Positions 35,074-43,427 of a stretch of DNA of 64,000 nucleotides are shown here, piece after piece. The translations under genes and the position numbers were made by a program. This DNA is from VXNE01 sp965206615 (GTDB taxonomy: Bacteria; Pseudomonadota; Gammaproteobacteria; Pseudomonadales; Azotimanducaceae): positions 1-64,000 of the forward strand of contig OZ242219.1 in the NCBI GenBank assembly GCA_965206615.1. The letters run 5' to 3'. A model generated the notes under the pieces. The model had not been told where the DNA came from and made no database searches. It worked only from the letters and a program-made list of their open reading frames with translations. Each line of letters starts with the position of its first letter. Position 1 is the stretch's first letter.

Positions 35074-36992
35074 GGTACGCGTCGTTCGTGTGCCGCGAGC
35101 ACGGGCACGCGCTTGCCGAGGCGGCTGGCGTAGACGTAGCTGAAAGCCAGCACGCTCTGGACGTAGTTGCGGGTCTCGGTGAACGGAATCGTCTCGATCC
35201 ATACGTCCGTCGGCATGTCCGGCCGCTCCCTGAGCCAGCGATTCACCCGACCCGAGCCGGCGTTGTACGCGGCGGCCACCAGGCCCCGGTGACTGTCGTA
35301 ACGGGCCATCAATTCCGCCACGTGGTGTGCGCCGAGCGTGACATTGGTGCCGGGGTCGAAAAGGTCCGCGGGCGCCGGCCGTTTGATGCGGACGTTCGAC
35401 GCGGTTGCCCGCGCCGTGGCGCCCATGAGCTGCATGAGTCCGCGCGCCCCCGCGGGCGAGACAGCGCGCGGGTTGAAGGCGCTCTCCTGCCGCGAGATGG
35501 CGAACAGGAAGGACACCGGCAAGTCGGTCTCGAAGGCGTGGCGAAGGTAGATGCCGAGGAAGGGTGTGGGAAATCGCAGGGCCAGGTGGTCCGTCAGTTC
35601 CGCCTGACTCGCGCCGATGATGGCCTGCTCGATCCACCCCATGTCGGATGCCAGTTCGACGAGCCCGCGCCGGTCCTCCGTCGAGAGGTGGTCGTACAGG
35701 CCGTACCACTCGCGTCGGGCGTTGAGGAGGTCCCCCACGGCGTAGAGTTCCGTCATGCGCTCGATGGCCGGGTTCTGCCGCAGTTGTCTCTGTACCGCGG
35801 AGCTGATGAGCACGCCGCGTTCGTTGAGCGAAGGCTCGATGCCGAGGCGGTCCGCGGCGAGAAAGCCGTAGTAGTTGCGGTGCCCGGCGAGCGTGCGCAG
35901 GAGCTTCTCGCCGCGTTGCGGGTCGTCCCCGGAGGCGACGAGTGCCCGCCCGAGCCAGTAGCGCCACTGCAGCGTGTCCCGGGTCGCGGTGTCGAAGGCG
36001 TCGATCCAGGCCGCGCCCCTGGCCCATCGCAGGTGGGCAATGTTGGCCTCGGCCATGCCGGCTCGAAAAGCCGGCGAGTGGGCAGGATCGGCGGGGTCGG
36101 TGTCGGACGGGAACTCGCCAAGCCTGGCGAGCGCGAGCGTCACGCGTTCCTCGACGTACTTGCGGATGCCGTCGGGCAGGAAGCCGCGCTTGCGGTAGCC
36201 CTCCCAGGTCGCGGCTGCCGCGCGCGGACTGCTGCGGGCGTAGCGGGTCAGCGTGTGCGCCAGCGCCTGGTGGCCGTATTCCGTGTCGGGGAACCGCGCG
36301 CTCTGGCGTGCCACCTCCGGTCGGACGTGCCCGTCGTAGTAAGCCTGCGCCGCCTTGGCCCGGGAGCCGGAAAAGAACCGCAGGAGATAGCGTGCAAGAG
36401 TGCGCTCGTTCTGCTCGATCGCGAGTCCGAGGCGTTGCCAGGTCAGCTCTTCCGTTCGCCCGCCGGCGGCCATCCACACCTCGAACAGCGGGTCGCATGC
36501 CTTGGGCTGGGACTGCCCCGCCACCCACAGGTCCGGCACGAGGGCGAGCGCCGCCTCCCGGTCGCCGGTCCGGTAGAGGGCCCGTGCGTGGTAGCAGCGG
36601 GCGTCCACGCGCTGCTGTGGTTCGTAGTAGTCCCGGTAGACCTGCCAGCGGCCGCGCCGGGCCTGGGCAACCAGCCAACGGCCGTACAGTCGTTCGCCGA
36701 GCGGCATGGTCGCGAGCGCGTTTCGGGCCGCGACCGCTTCGCTCGGCGGGACGTGCCGCAGCCGGGATTCCACGTCGTAGTAGACGAGGTACGGATGCAG
36801 CGCATAGCCCTCGAGTTCGCGCAATGCGCGGCGAAACTCCCCGGTCCGACCGGTCTGGAGGGCGTGCACGGCACTCTTGTACTGCGTTCGCACCTGGTAG
36901 AGATCCGCCGCCGCGGGGTAGCCGAGCCATGCTGCGGTCAGGCACAGCAGAGCACACCTGACGCGGGTTCCGAAGGTGTGTATGCGCGTCAG
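35070..36992 (-). CDS. slt: Soluble lytic murein transglycosylase
   Basis: Cleaves peptidoglycan glycan strands in the periplasm. A signal peptide (TRIHTFGTRVRCALLCLTAA, to about residue 26) leads a long superhelical domain of alpha repeats. The catalytic SLT domain has Glu in ISRQESAFNPRAVSP, GLMQLMGATA and AAYNAGSGRVNRWL. The 640-aa length fits Slt70. The only start that gives the signal peptide is CTG at 36992, inside a CTGA overlap with the uspA stop; no ATG, GTG or TTG lies between the stop overlap and the mature sequence. Confidence 0.88.
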   Translation of the reverse strand: MTRIHTFGTRVRCALLCLTAAWLGYPAAADLYQVRTQYKSAVHALQTGRTGEFRRALRELEGYALHPYLVYYDVESRLRHVPPSEAVAARNALATMPLGERLYGRWLVAQARRGRWQVYRDYYEPQQRVDARCYHARALYRTGDREAALALVPDLWVAGQSQPKACDPLFEVWMAAGGRTEELTWQRLGLAIEQNERTLARYLLRFFSGSRAKAAQAYYDGHVRPEVARQSARFPDTEYGHQALAHTLTRYARSSPRAAAATWEGYRKRGFLPDGIRKYVEERVTLALARLGEFPSDTDPADPAHSPAFRAGMAEANIAHLRWARGAAWIDAFDTATRDTLQWRYWLGRALVASGDDPQRGEKLLRTLAGHRNYYGFLAADRLGIEPSLNERGVLISSAVQRQLRQNPAIERMTELYAVGDLLNARREWYGLYDHLSTEDRRGLVELASDMGWIEQAIIGASQAELTDHLALRFPTPFLGIYLRHAFETDLPVSFLFAISRQESAFNPRAVSPAGARGLMQLMGATARATASNVRIKRPAPADLFDPGTNVTLGAHHVAELMARYDSHRGLVAAAYNAGSGRVNRWLRERPDMPTDVWIETIPFTETRNYVQSVLAFSYVYASRLGKRVPVLAAHERRVP

Positions 36993-37444
36993 TCCTCGAT
37001 CTGGTGGGCGCCGGGGCCGACCCGTACGGCAAGCACGTCGCAGCACGCACCGTGCAGCACCCCGTTGGCCGTGGACCCGAGCAGCAAGGCCAGGCCATGG
37101 CGCCCGTGGCTGCCTACCACCACGACGTCCACGTCGGCTTCTTCGGCGACACGGTGTATTTCGGCTTCCGGACGGCCGAAGATGAGGTAGCGCCGGTCTT
37201 CCGGAACCGACACGCTGGCACAGAATTCCGCGAGGTGCGAGCGCGCCTGCTCCTGTACCTGGTCCTGGACGGACGACAGGTCCATCGGAATGTCTCCGCC
37301 GTACGCGAGGCTCAAGGGTTCGATCACATGGACGACGTGCAGTTCCGCGCCGAAGAAGTTGGCGAGCGCAACCGCGCGGTCGGCGACGGGTTTCGATTCC
37401 TCCGTCAGGTCGACCGCCAGCAGAATGCGTTTGTACGGGGTCAT
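36989..37444 (-). CDS. Universal stress protein, UspA family, 151 aa
   Basis: The fold begins YKRILLAVDLTEESKPVADR and ends with the ATP-binding pattern G-x2-G-x9-G-S-T in GSHGRHGLALLLGSTANG, then CDVLAVR. It probably binds ATP, unlike E. coli UspA itself. The ATG at 37444 begins directly before the first conserved strand. The stop overlaps the slt CTG start, so the two are likely translated from one message, an unusual pairing. Confidence 0.88.
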   Translation of the reverse strand: MTPYKRILLAVDLTEESKPVADRAVALANFFGAELHVVHVIEPLSLAYGGDIPMDLSSVQDQVQEQARSHLAEFCASVSVPEDRRYLIFGRPEAEIHRVAEEADVDVVVVGSHGRHGLALLLGSTANGVLHGACCDVLAVRVGPGAHQIED

Positions 37445-37558
37445 GGCATCCCTCTTGTGCGGCAGGTTCGATTGCCTCCGGGATCGATTTGCGGCGACCA
37501 TACACACAATGGTCGGTCCTCTCAATATGCGATGCCATCCTAGCCCGGATGGGCGCCC

Positions 37559-38113
37559 ATGGTCTGGCTGATCGTCGCCCTCGGGCTCTTGGCTGCGTTC
37601 GGCCCGATCGTGTGGCTCATGCCGTCGAAGCGCGACCGGCAGCTTGCGAAACTGCGCGAGGAAGCGCGTCGGGCGGGGCTCGTCGTGGAGTTGGTGCGGG
37701 TTCCCATCCTCCACGCTGCGCCGGAGGATCGCGTGAGTGCCGGCGGTGTGCGCCGCGAGGCCGGGCGCCCTTGCACGGCCTACCGGCTGCCGATCCATGG
37801 CGTGGACGACGCTGCGCCGGCGTGGTTTCTCGTGCGCGACGAAGCGGCCAACGCGCCGGTCCCGGGATGGACCTGGCATCCGGATGTGGCGGCGAGCCGT
37901 GCGCCGGTCGCGGATCCATACTGGGCACGCGTGGCCGACGTGGCGCGCGGTCTCGAGGGGCGTTGCGTCGCCCTGGAGGGGAGCCCGGCGGCGGCCACCT
38001 GGTACTGGCTCGAAAACGCCGGCGCGAACGCGCCGGCCGATATTGTTGCCGACATCGCGCAGCGCCTCCGGGCGCTCGCGGAACTGCAGCGCGAAACCGT
38101 GACCGGGCAGTAG
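37559..38113 (+). CDS. Hypothetical membrane-anchored protein, 184 aa
   Basis: One N-terminal membrane helix (WLIVALGLLAAFGPIVWL) is followed by a basic stretch (PSKRDRQLAKLREEARR), giving an anchor with the rest in the cytoplasm. The soluble part has tryptophan-rich segments (WFLVRDEA, GWTWHPDVAA, TWYWLENA). No family was recognised. It lies between uspA on the other strand and the tandem repeat before topA. Confidence 0.55.
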   Translation: MVWLIVALGLLAAFGPIVWLMPSKRDRQLAKLREEARRAGLVVELVRVPILHAAPEDRVSAGGVRREAGRPCTAYRLPIHGVDDAAPAWFLVRDEAANAPVPGWTWHPDVAASRAPVADPYWARVADVARGLEGRCVALEGSPAAATWYWLENAGANAPADIVADIAQRLRALAELQRETVTGQ

Positions 38114-38247
38114 ATGGGACCGGGTCTGAGCGCCGGATGCAGGGCGGGTCGTTCGTCGCGCCTTCCCTCGCTTCCCGGCGCCGTTGTATAAACCGCGCGT
38201 TTGCTGCCGGATGACGGACCGGCGCCGAGCGGAGCCCCAACCGGGGA

Positions 38248-38451
38248 GCGCGAGGGGCCGGCCCCTCGCAAGAGGTAGGCAGCGCGAGGGGCCAGCCCCT
38301 CGCAAGAGGTAGGCAGCGCGAGGGGCCAGCCCCTCGCAAGAGGTAGGCAGCGCGAGGGGCCGGCCCCTCGCAAGAGGTAGGCAGCGCGAGGGGCCGGCCC
38401 CTCGCAAGAGATAGGCAGCGCGAGGGCCTGGCCCCGCGCGAACAATGCAGT
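38248..38451. repeat. Tandem array of 34-bp units, each with a perfect 20-bp palindrome
   Basis: Units start at 38248, 38282, 38316, 38350, 38384 and, degraded, 38418, a strict 34-bp period. Each good unit holds GCGAGGGGCCGGCCCCTCGC (two units have CCAG in the centre) followed by the linker AAGAGGTAGGCAGC. The array ends just upstream of the topA start at 38471, so it would form a row of stable hairpins in the topA leader if transcription starts upstream, for example near TATAAA at 38187. It is not a CRISPR: the linkers are identical. Confidence 0.9.
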
Positions 38452-38470
38452 CAGCGCAGTCGGGAAGTTT

Positions 38471-41161
38471 ATGGCGAGTTCGCTAGTCATCGTCGAGTCG
38501 CCAGCCAAGGCGAGAACGATCAACCGGTATCTCGGCAAGGACTACGTGGTCAAATCCAGCGTCGGTCACGTGCGCGACCTGCCGGTGGGCGGGAAGGGCG
38601 CGGACAGCGGCGAACGGGCGCGGGAAGCCGCCAAGACCCGCAAGCTGTCTCCCGCGAAGAAGGCCGAGTACAAGCGCCGCCGCGCCCGCGCACAGCTCGT
38701 GCGCAGGATGGGCGTGGACCCGGATCACAACTGGGAGGCCGAGTACGAAGTTCTGCCGGGCAAGGAAAAGGTGGTCGCCGAACTCAAGCGCCTGGCGGAC
38801 CGCTCCGAGCACGTCTATCTGGCCACGGACCTCGACCGGGAGGGCGAGGCAATCGCCTGGCATCTCCAGCAGCTGATAGGAGGCGATGCGGACCGGTTCC
38901 GGCGTGTCGTGTTCAACGAGATCACGCGCCCGGCGATCGAGGCGGCGTTCAAGAATCCGAGCCGGGTCAACGAGAACCGCGTCAACGCGCAGCAGGCGCG
39001 GCGCTTTCTCGACCGCGTCGTCGGCTTCGAGTTGTCGCCGCTGCTGTGGTCCAAGGTCGCGCGGGGATTGTCCGCGGGACGCGTGCAGTCGGTCGCGGTG
39101 CGATTGCTGGTCGAGCGCGAGAGGGAAATCCGGGCCTTCGTGCCGGAGGAATACTGGGAGGGGTTCGCCGACCTGCAGCGCGAGGCAGACGAGCCGGCCC
39201 ACCGCTTCGCCGTGGCTCGGGACGGCGGTGCGCCATTCCGTCCCGACAACGCCGCGGACGCGAACGCAGCGCTCGCCCGCCTGCGAGCAGCTGACTTTGT
39301 CGTGGTCCGGCGTGAGGACAAGCCGACCAGCACCGGTCCGGGGGCGCCCTTCATCACGTCCACGCTGCAGCAGGCGGCGTCGACGCGGCTCGGCTTTGCG
39401 GTGCGCAAGACCATGACCCTCGCCCAACGTCTGTACGAGGCGGGGCACATCACCTACATGCGCACGGATTCGACGAATCTGTCGCGCGCCGCGGTGGGCG
39501 CGGTGCGTGAATACATCGACAGCGAGCACGGCAAGGACTACCTCTCGCCGCGGCCGGCGGTGTACGCCAGCAAGGCGGCAGCGCAGGAAGCGCACGAGGC
39601 GATCCGTCCGACGGACGTCCAGCGGCTGCCGGCGAGCCTGGGTTCGCTGGCGGCGGAGCAGCGGCGACTCTACGATCTCATCTGGCGACAGTTCGTGGCT
39701 TGTCAGATGGCGCGTGCGCAGTATCTGTCGACCACCGTGGCGGCCGCGGGCGACGGCTTCGAGGTGCGGGCGCGCGGCCGGATCATGCGCTTCGACGGCT
39801 ACACGCGCGTGGCCGCGCCGCAGGCGCGCAAGGACGACGACCGCCTGATCCCCGAGTTTGCCGAAGGCGACCGACTGCGTCTCGCCCACGCGGAGGTGAT
39901 CCAGCATTTCACGAAGCCGCCGCCGCGATACGGGGAGGCGAGTCTGGTGCGCGAACTGGAGAAACTGGGTATCGGTCGCCCGTCGACGTACGCGGCGATC
40001 ATCTCGACGATTCAGGAGCGCGGCTACGTCACCCTGGAGAAGCGGCGTTTTCGGGCCGAGCGGATCGGGGAACTGGTGACGGACCGGTTGGTCGAGAACT
40101 TCTCCGATCTCATGGACTATTCCTTCACGGCAGGACTCGAGGGAGAACTCGACCGGATCGCGGAGGGCGACCGCGCCTGGCGCGCGGTGCTGGACGGTTT
40201 CTACGGAGGCTTCAGTGAGCGGCTCGTCAAGGCGGGCGCCGCCGCAGGGGGCATGCGCGCGAACGAGCCGACGAGCACCGACGTGCCCTGTACGAAGTGC
40301 GGTCGTCCGATGCAGATACGCACCGCGAGCACGGGCGTCTTCCTCGGCTGCTCGGGCTACGCGCTGCCGCCGAAGGAACGCTGCGCGAACACGATGAATC
40401 TCATGTCGGGCGACGATGCCGTGGACATCGACGAAGATGGCGAGCACGACATCGAGGTGCTGCGTTCGAAGCGGCGGTGTCCGAAGTGCGACACCCCGAT
40501 GGACTCCTACCTCGTCGACGCCGCCCGCAAGCTGCATGTTTGCGGCAACAACCCGGATTGCGACGGTTTCGCGCTCGAGGCAGGCGAGTTTCGTGTCAAG
40601 GGCTACGATGGCCCGACGCTCGAGTGCGACCGGTGCGGCGCCGCCATGCAGCTCAGGTCCGGGCGTTTCGGCAAGTACTTCGGCTGCACCAACACCGACT
40701 GCAAGAACACCCGCAAGATTCTGCGCGACGGCCGTCCGGCGCCGCCGAAGGCAGATCCGGTGCCGATGCCGGAACTGGCCTGCGCGCGGGTCGACGACCA
40801 CTTCGTGCTGCGCGACGGGGCGGCCGGCCTGTTCCTGGCGGCGAGCCAGTTTCCGAAGAACCGCGAGACGCGGGCACCGCTGGTGCGGGAGCTCAAGGCG
40901 CACGCCAACGAGATCGACCCACGCTTCGCCTATCTGCTGGACGCTCCGGAAGCGGATCCGGACGGCAACCCGGCCGCCCTGAAGTTCTCGCGCAAGACGC
41001 GCGAGCAGTTCGTCGCCTCGGAGCGTGACGGCAAGCCGACCGCCTGGCGCGCACACTATCGCGATGGACGTTGGGTCGAACAGGCGGGGGCGGCCGAAGC
41101 GGGCCAGCGGCGTGGCGCCGCGCGCAGCAAGAGCACGTCACGGGGGCGCCGGAAGACCTGA
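38471..41161 (+). CDS. topA: DNA topoisomerase I (type IA)
   Basis: Relaxes negative supercoils. The Toprim domain starts SLVIVESPAKARTINRYL and includes YLATDLDREGEAIAWHL. The catalytic tyrosine is about residue 329 in THE block ITYMRTDSTNLSR. The C-terminal part has three four-cysteine zinc ribbons beginning CTKCGRPM, CPKCDTPM and CDRCGAAM, then a basic tail. Length 896 aa fits the proteobacterial family. Expression may be affected by the hairpin array directly in front. Downstream come a two-hairpin repeat and the convergent lexA gene. Confidence 0.96.
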   Translation: MASSLVIVESPAKARTINRYLGKDYVVKSSVGHVRDLPVGGKGADSGERAREAAKTRKLSPAKKAEYKRRRARAQLVRRMGVDPDHNWEAEYEVLPGKEKVVAELKRLADRSEHVYLATDLDREGEAIAWHLQQLIGGDADRFRRVVFNEITRPAIEAAFKNPSRVNENRVNAQQARRFLDRVVGFELSPLLWSKVARGLSAGRVQSVAVRLLVEREREIRAFVPEEYWEGFADLQREADEPAHRFAVARDGGAPFRPDNAADANAALARLRAADFVVVRREDKPTSTGPGAPFITSTLQQAASTRLGFAVRKTMTLAQRLYEAGHITYMRTDSTNLSRAAVGAVREYIDSEHGKDYLSPRPAVYASKAAAQEAHEAIRPTDVQRLPASLGSLAAEQRRLYDLIWRQFVACQMARAQYLSTTVAAAGDGFEVRARGRIMRFDGYTRVAAPQARKDDDRLIPEFAEGDRLRLAHAEVIQHFTKPPPRYGEASLVRELEKLGIGRPSTYAAIISTIQERGYVTLEKRRFRAERIGELVTDRLVENFSDLMDYSFTAGLEGELDRIAEGDRAWRAVLDGFYGGFSERLVKAGAAAGGMRANEPTSTDVPCTKCGRPMQIRTASTGVFLGCSGYALPPKERCANTMNLMSGDDAVDIDEDGEHDIEVLRSKRRCPKCDTPMDSYLVDAARKLHVCGNNPDCDGFALEAGEFRVKGYDGPTLECDRCGAAMQLRSGRFGKYFGCTNTDCKNTRKILRDGRPAPPKADPVPMPELACARVDDHFVLRDGAAGLFLAASQFPKNRETRAPLVRELKAHANEIDPRFAYLLDAPEADPDGNPAALKFSRKTREQFVASERDGKPTAWRAHYRDGRWVEQAGAAEAGQRRGAARSKSTSRGRRKT

Positions 41162-41183
41162 GAGCCTGGGCCTGGCGAAGCCC

Positions 41184-41314
41184 TGGGGAACCTCTGATCA
41201 AGCCCCTCCCTGGGCTTGGTCAGGATCGCCAACAAGAGCGCGGTTTTTTTGCTCACAAGTTCAATGGCTTACGCCAAGGAACTTGGCGGCACATTCCAAC
41301 ATTCCAAGTGCCGC
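41184..41314. repeat. Two-hairpin repeat, copy 1 (between topA and lexA ends)
   Basis: It begins GGGGAACCTCTGATCAAGCC and ends near AAGTGCCGC. An inverted repeat CTGATCAAGCCC/GGGCTTGGTCAG (one mismatch, 6-nt loop) is followed by a T7 tract and a second stem around GGCTTACGCC. About 120 bp match the copy at 42005-42128. It lies between the convergent topA and lexA stop codons and may serve as a shared terminator. Confidence 0.75.
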
Positions 41315-41330
41315 ACGGGGCGGTGGGGGG

Positions 41331-41930
41331 TCAGTTGCGGCGAATGACTCCGACACCGAGGCCCTCGATGGCAAGCTCTCGCGCGCGCAGGTCGACCTCG
41401 ATCGGTTCGTAGTCGTCGTTCTCCGGCAGCAGGAGTACGCGGCTCCGGCTCGAGGTGCGCTGGAAACGTTTGACCGTGACCTCGTCGTCGACGCGTGCGA
41501 CGACGATCTGTCCGTTGCGCGCCTCGGGCGTCTTGTGCACGGCGAGGAGATCCCCGTCGAGGATGCCGGCACCGGTCATGCTGTCCCCGCGCACCCGTAG
41601 CAGGAAATCCGCGGCCGGCCGGAAGAACTCCGCGGGCATCTGGCAAGTATCCTCGATGTGCTCGACGGCGAGGATCGGGTGGCCGGCGGCAACGCGGCCT
41701 ACGATGGGCAGGCCGCTCGGCGCCGGCAGCCGGATGCCGCGCGACCTGCCTGGGGTCATCTCTATCGCCCCCTTGCGCGCGAGGGCTCGCAGGTGCTCCT
41801 CGGCCGCGTTCGGCGACCGGAAGCCCAGTTCTCGGGCGATCTCCGCGCGGGTCGGCGGATACCCGGTGTCGGCGATATGCGACTTGATGACGTCGAGCAC
41901 GACGGTCTGCCTGTGCGTGAGCTTGTCCAT
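41331..41930 (-). CDS. lexA: LexA repressor
   Basis: SOS repressor. The winged-helix DNA-binding domain spans residues 1-65 (MDKLTHRQTVVLDVIKSHIA, TRAEIARELGFRSPNAAEEH). The self-cleavage bond is Ala82-Gly83 (GRVAAGHPIL), nucleophile Ser117 (RGDSMTGAGI) and Lys154 (VTVKRF), nearly the numbering of E. coli. The ATG at 41930 is chosen because it is the conserved LexA start and follows two SOS boxes; an upstream frame to 41975 would run through the operators. It is flanked on both sides by copies of the same repeat. Confidence 0.96.
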   Translation of the reverse strand: MDKLTHRQTVVLDVIKSHIADTGYPPTRAEIARELGFRSPNAAEEHLRALARKGAIEMTPGRSRGIRLPAPSGLPIVGRVAAGHPILAVEHIEDTCQMPAEFFRPAADFLLRVRGDSMTGAGILDGDLLAVHKTPEARNGQIVVARVDDEVTVKRFQRTSSRSRVLLLPENDDYEPIEVDLRARELAIEGLGVGVIRRN

Positions 41931-41935
41931 GAATG

Positions 41936-41951
41936 CTGTCGATACGTACAG
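41936..41951 (-). promoter_or_regulatory. LexA (SOS) box 1 of lexA
   Basis: On the + strand CTGTCGATACGTACAG fits CTG-N10-CAG. It lies 6 bp upstream of the lexA start, so LexA bound here would block its own expression. Confidence 0.8.
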
Positions 41952-41956
41952 TGAGG

Positions 41957-41972
41957 CTGGAAGTATATACAG
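41957..41972 (-). promoter_or_regulatory. LexA (SOS) box 2 of lexA
   Basis: In the lexA direction CTGTATATACTTCCAG is close to the consensus CTGTATATATATACAG. Its start is 21 bp from that of box 1, two helix turns, so both operators face the same side. Paired boxes also precede E. coli lexA. Confidence 0.88.
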
Positions 41973-42004
41973 CATGCCGCGAAATGACAGGGCGGGCGCG
42001 ACCT

Positions 42005-42128
42005 CAGGAACCTCTGATCAAGCCCCTGCCTGGGCTTGATCAGGATCGCCAACAAAAGCACGGTTTTGTTTTGCTCACAAGTTCAATGGCTTACGCCAAT
42101 GAACTTGGCGGCACATCCTAAGTGCCGC
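42005..42128. repeat. Two-hairpin repeat, copy 2 (upstream of lexA and mscS)
   Basis: It matches copy 1 at 41184 over about 120 bp. Here the first hairpin is perfect: CTGATCAAGCCC and GGGCTTGATCAG around six bases (42014-42043). The second (42078-42107) pairs CAAGTTCAATGGC with GCCAATGAACTTG around TTAC with one mismatch. It lies 32 bp beyond SOS box 2. The rest of the gap to mscS (42129-42344) shows no convincing gene. Confidence 0.75.
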
Positions 42129-42344
42129 AAGCTCCTGGCTTGGGATACCGATTGGACACCGATGTCGCACGAGCTGTCGAGCCGACGCGCACAGGGCAGC
42201 CGACGGCCTCCTGCTGCCGGGGTTGTCGATCGTGCTCTACAATGGCGAGCGGCTCTGGAGACGGCGGCGGAGTTGCTCGCGCAGGTGCCGGGCGGACGGG
42301 GCGAACGCCGCGGCCCATGCTTTCGCAAGTGGGTGGCAGGAAGA

Positions 42345-43427
42345 ATGGAAGGACTCCTCGACTGGTTCCTCGAACGTACCTGGACGGCGTCCGCCTTTGC
42401 CGTGGTGTTCGCGACGTTGGTCGCGCGCTACCTGGCCAAGCGCGGTTTCGACCGCCTCGCCGTGCAGGCGCAGAAGACCCACAACGTATACGACGATGCG
42501 GTGCTGCACGCGGGCCGCAAACCCATCGGCTGGGCCGTCTACCTGTTCGGCTTCTCCTGGGCCGCCGAGATCGCGGGGGAACAGGCGCAACAGGAAATCT
42601 TCGACTACATCGCGCCGGGCCGGGAGGTGGGGGTGATCCTCCTGCTCGCCTGGTTCGCCGTGCGCTTCATCGCGTACCTGGAAACCCACCTCGGTGACAA
42701 GTCCTACGGTCCGGCGCGCGTCGACCAGACCACCGCGATGGCGGTCGGCAAGCTGCTGCGGGCGTCGGTCGTCATCACCGCACTCCTGATTGTCCTGCAG
42801 AGCCTCGGCTTCAGCGTCGCGGGGGTGTTGGCGTTCGGCGGCATCGGCGGCATCGCCCTCGGCTTCGCCGCGCGCGATCTGCTGGCCAACTTCTTCGGCG
42901 CGCTGATGCTCTACCTCGACCGGCCCTTCTCCGTCGGCGACTGGGTGCGCTCGCCGGACCGGGACATCGAGGGTACGGTGGAGGAGATTGGCTGGCGGCT
43001 CACCCGGATACGGACCTTCGATCAACGGCCGCTGTACGTGCCGAACAGCGTTTTCGCGAGCCTTGCGGTCGAGAATCCGCAGCGCATGAAGAACCGCCGC
43101 ATCTACGAGACGATCGGCGTGCGCTACGACGACCTCGACACGCTGAAGCCCATCATCGACGCTGTGCGGGAGATGCTCCGGGCTCATCCTGCGATCGACA
43201 CGACGCGGATCCTGATGGTCAACTTCGTCAGCTTCGGACCCTCTTCCCTCGACTTCTTCGTCTACACCTTCACGAAAACCATCGACTGGGCGGAGTTCCA
43301 CGAGATCAAGGAAGAGATCCTCTTCAGGATCGCCGCTATCGTGGCGGGGCACGGGGCAGAGATGGCGTTCCCGACACAGACCCTGCACCTCGACAGCCTG
43401 CCGGAGCCGGATGCCCCGGAACGATGA
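42345..43427 (+). CDS. MscS-type mechanosensitive channel, 360 aa
   Basis: Inner-membrane channel that opens on hypo-osmotic stress. Membrane helices are near residues 10-30, 55-75, 88-108 and the pore helix, whose GGIGGIALGFAARDLLANFF pattern is typical of MscS TM3. The soluble beta domain follows (LDRPFSVGDWV, GTVEEIGWRLTRIRTFDQRP, VPNSVFASLAVENPQR). The ATG at 42345 has AGGA upstream. The stop overlaps the hpt start by 4 bp, linking an ion channel and a purine-salvage gene in one message. Confidence 0.9.
   Translation: MEGLLDWFLERTWTASAFAVVFATLVARYLAKRGFDRLAVQAQKTHNVYDDAVLHAGRKPIGWAVYLFGFSWAAEIAGEQAQQEIFDYIAPGREVGVILLLAWFAVRFIAYLETHLGDKSYGPARVDQTTAMAVGKLLRASVVITALLIVLQSLGFSVAGVLAFGGIGGIALGFAARDLLANFFGALMLYLDRPFSVGDWVRSPDRDIEGTVEEIGWRLTRIRTFDQRPLYVPNSVFASLAVENPQRMKNRRIYETIGVRYDDLDTLKPIIDAVREMLRAHPAIDTTRILMVNFVSFGPSSLDFFVYTFTKTIDWAEFHEIKEEILFRIAAIVAGHGAEMAFPTQTLHLDSLPEPDAPER

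Noticed and set aside
34234..37098. 954-codon frame joining tatD to the slt region
   Set aside because: Only its end is TatD. The upstream part is out of frame with slt and is low-complexity Arg/Pro-rich shadow sequence.
38248..38451. CRISPR-like array of short repeats
   Set aside because: The sequences between the palindromes are identical in every unit and only 14 bp long, and no cas gene is near. It is a simple tandem repeat.
41184..42128. Insertion sequence carrying lexA as cargo
   Set aside because: The flanking repeats are direct, contain internal hairpins, and no transposase or target duplication is seen, so a mobile composite element is not supported.
42129..42344. Possible sulA or other SOS gene between lexA and mscS
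   Set aside because: Frames here lack any SulA feature and no LexA box faces this direction close to a start codon.
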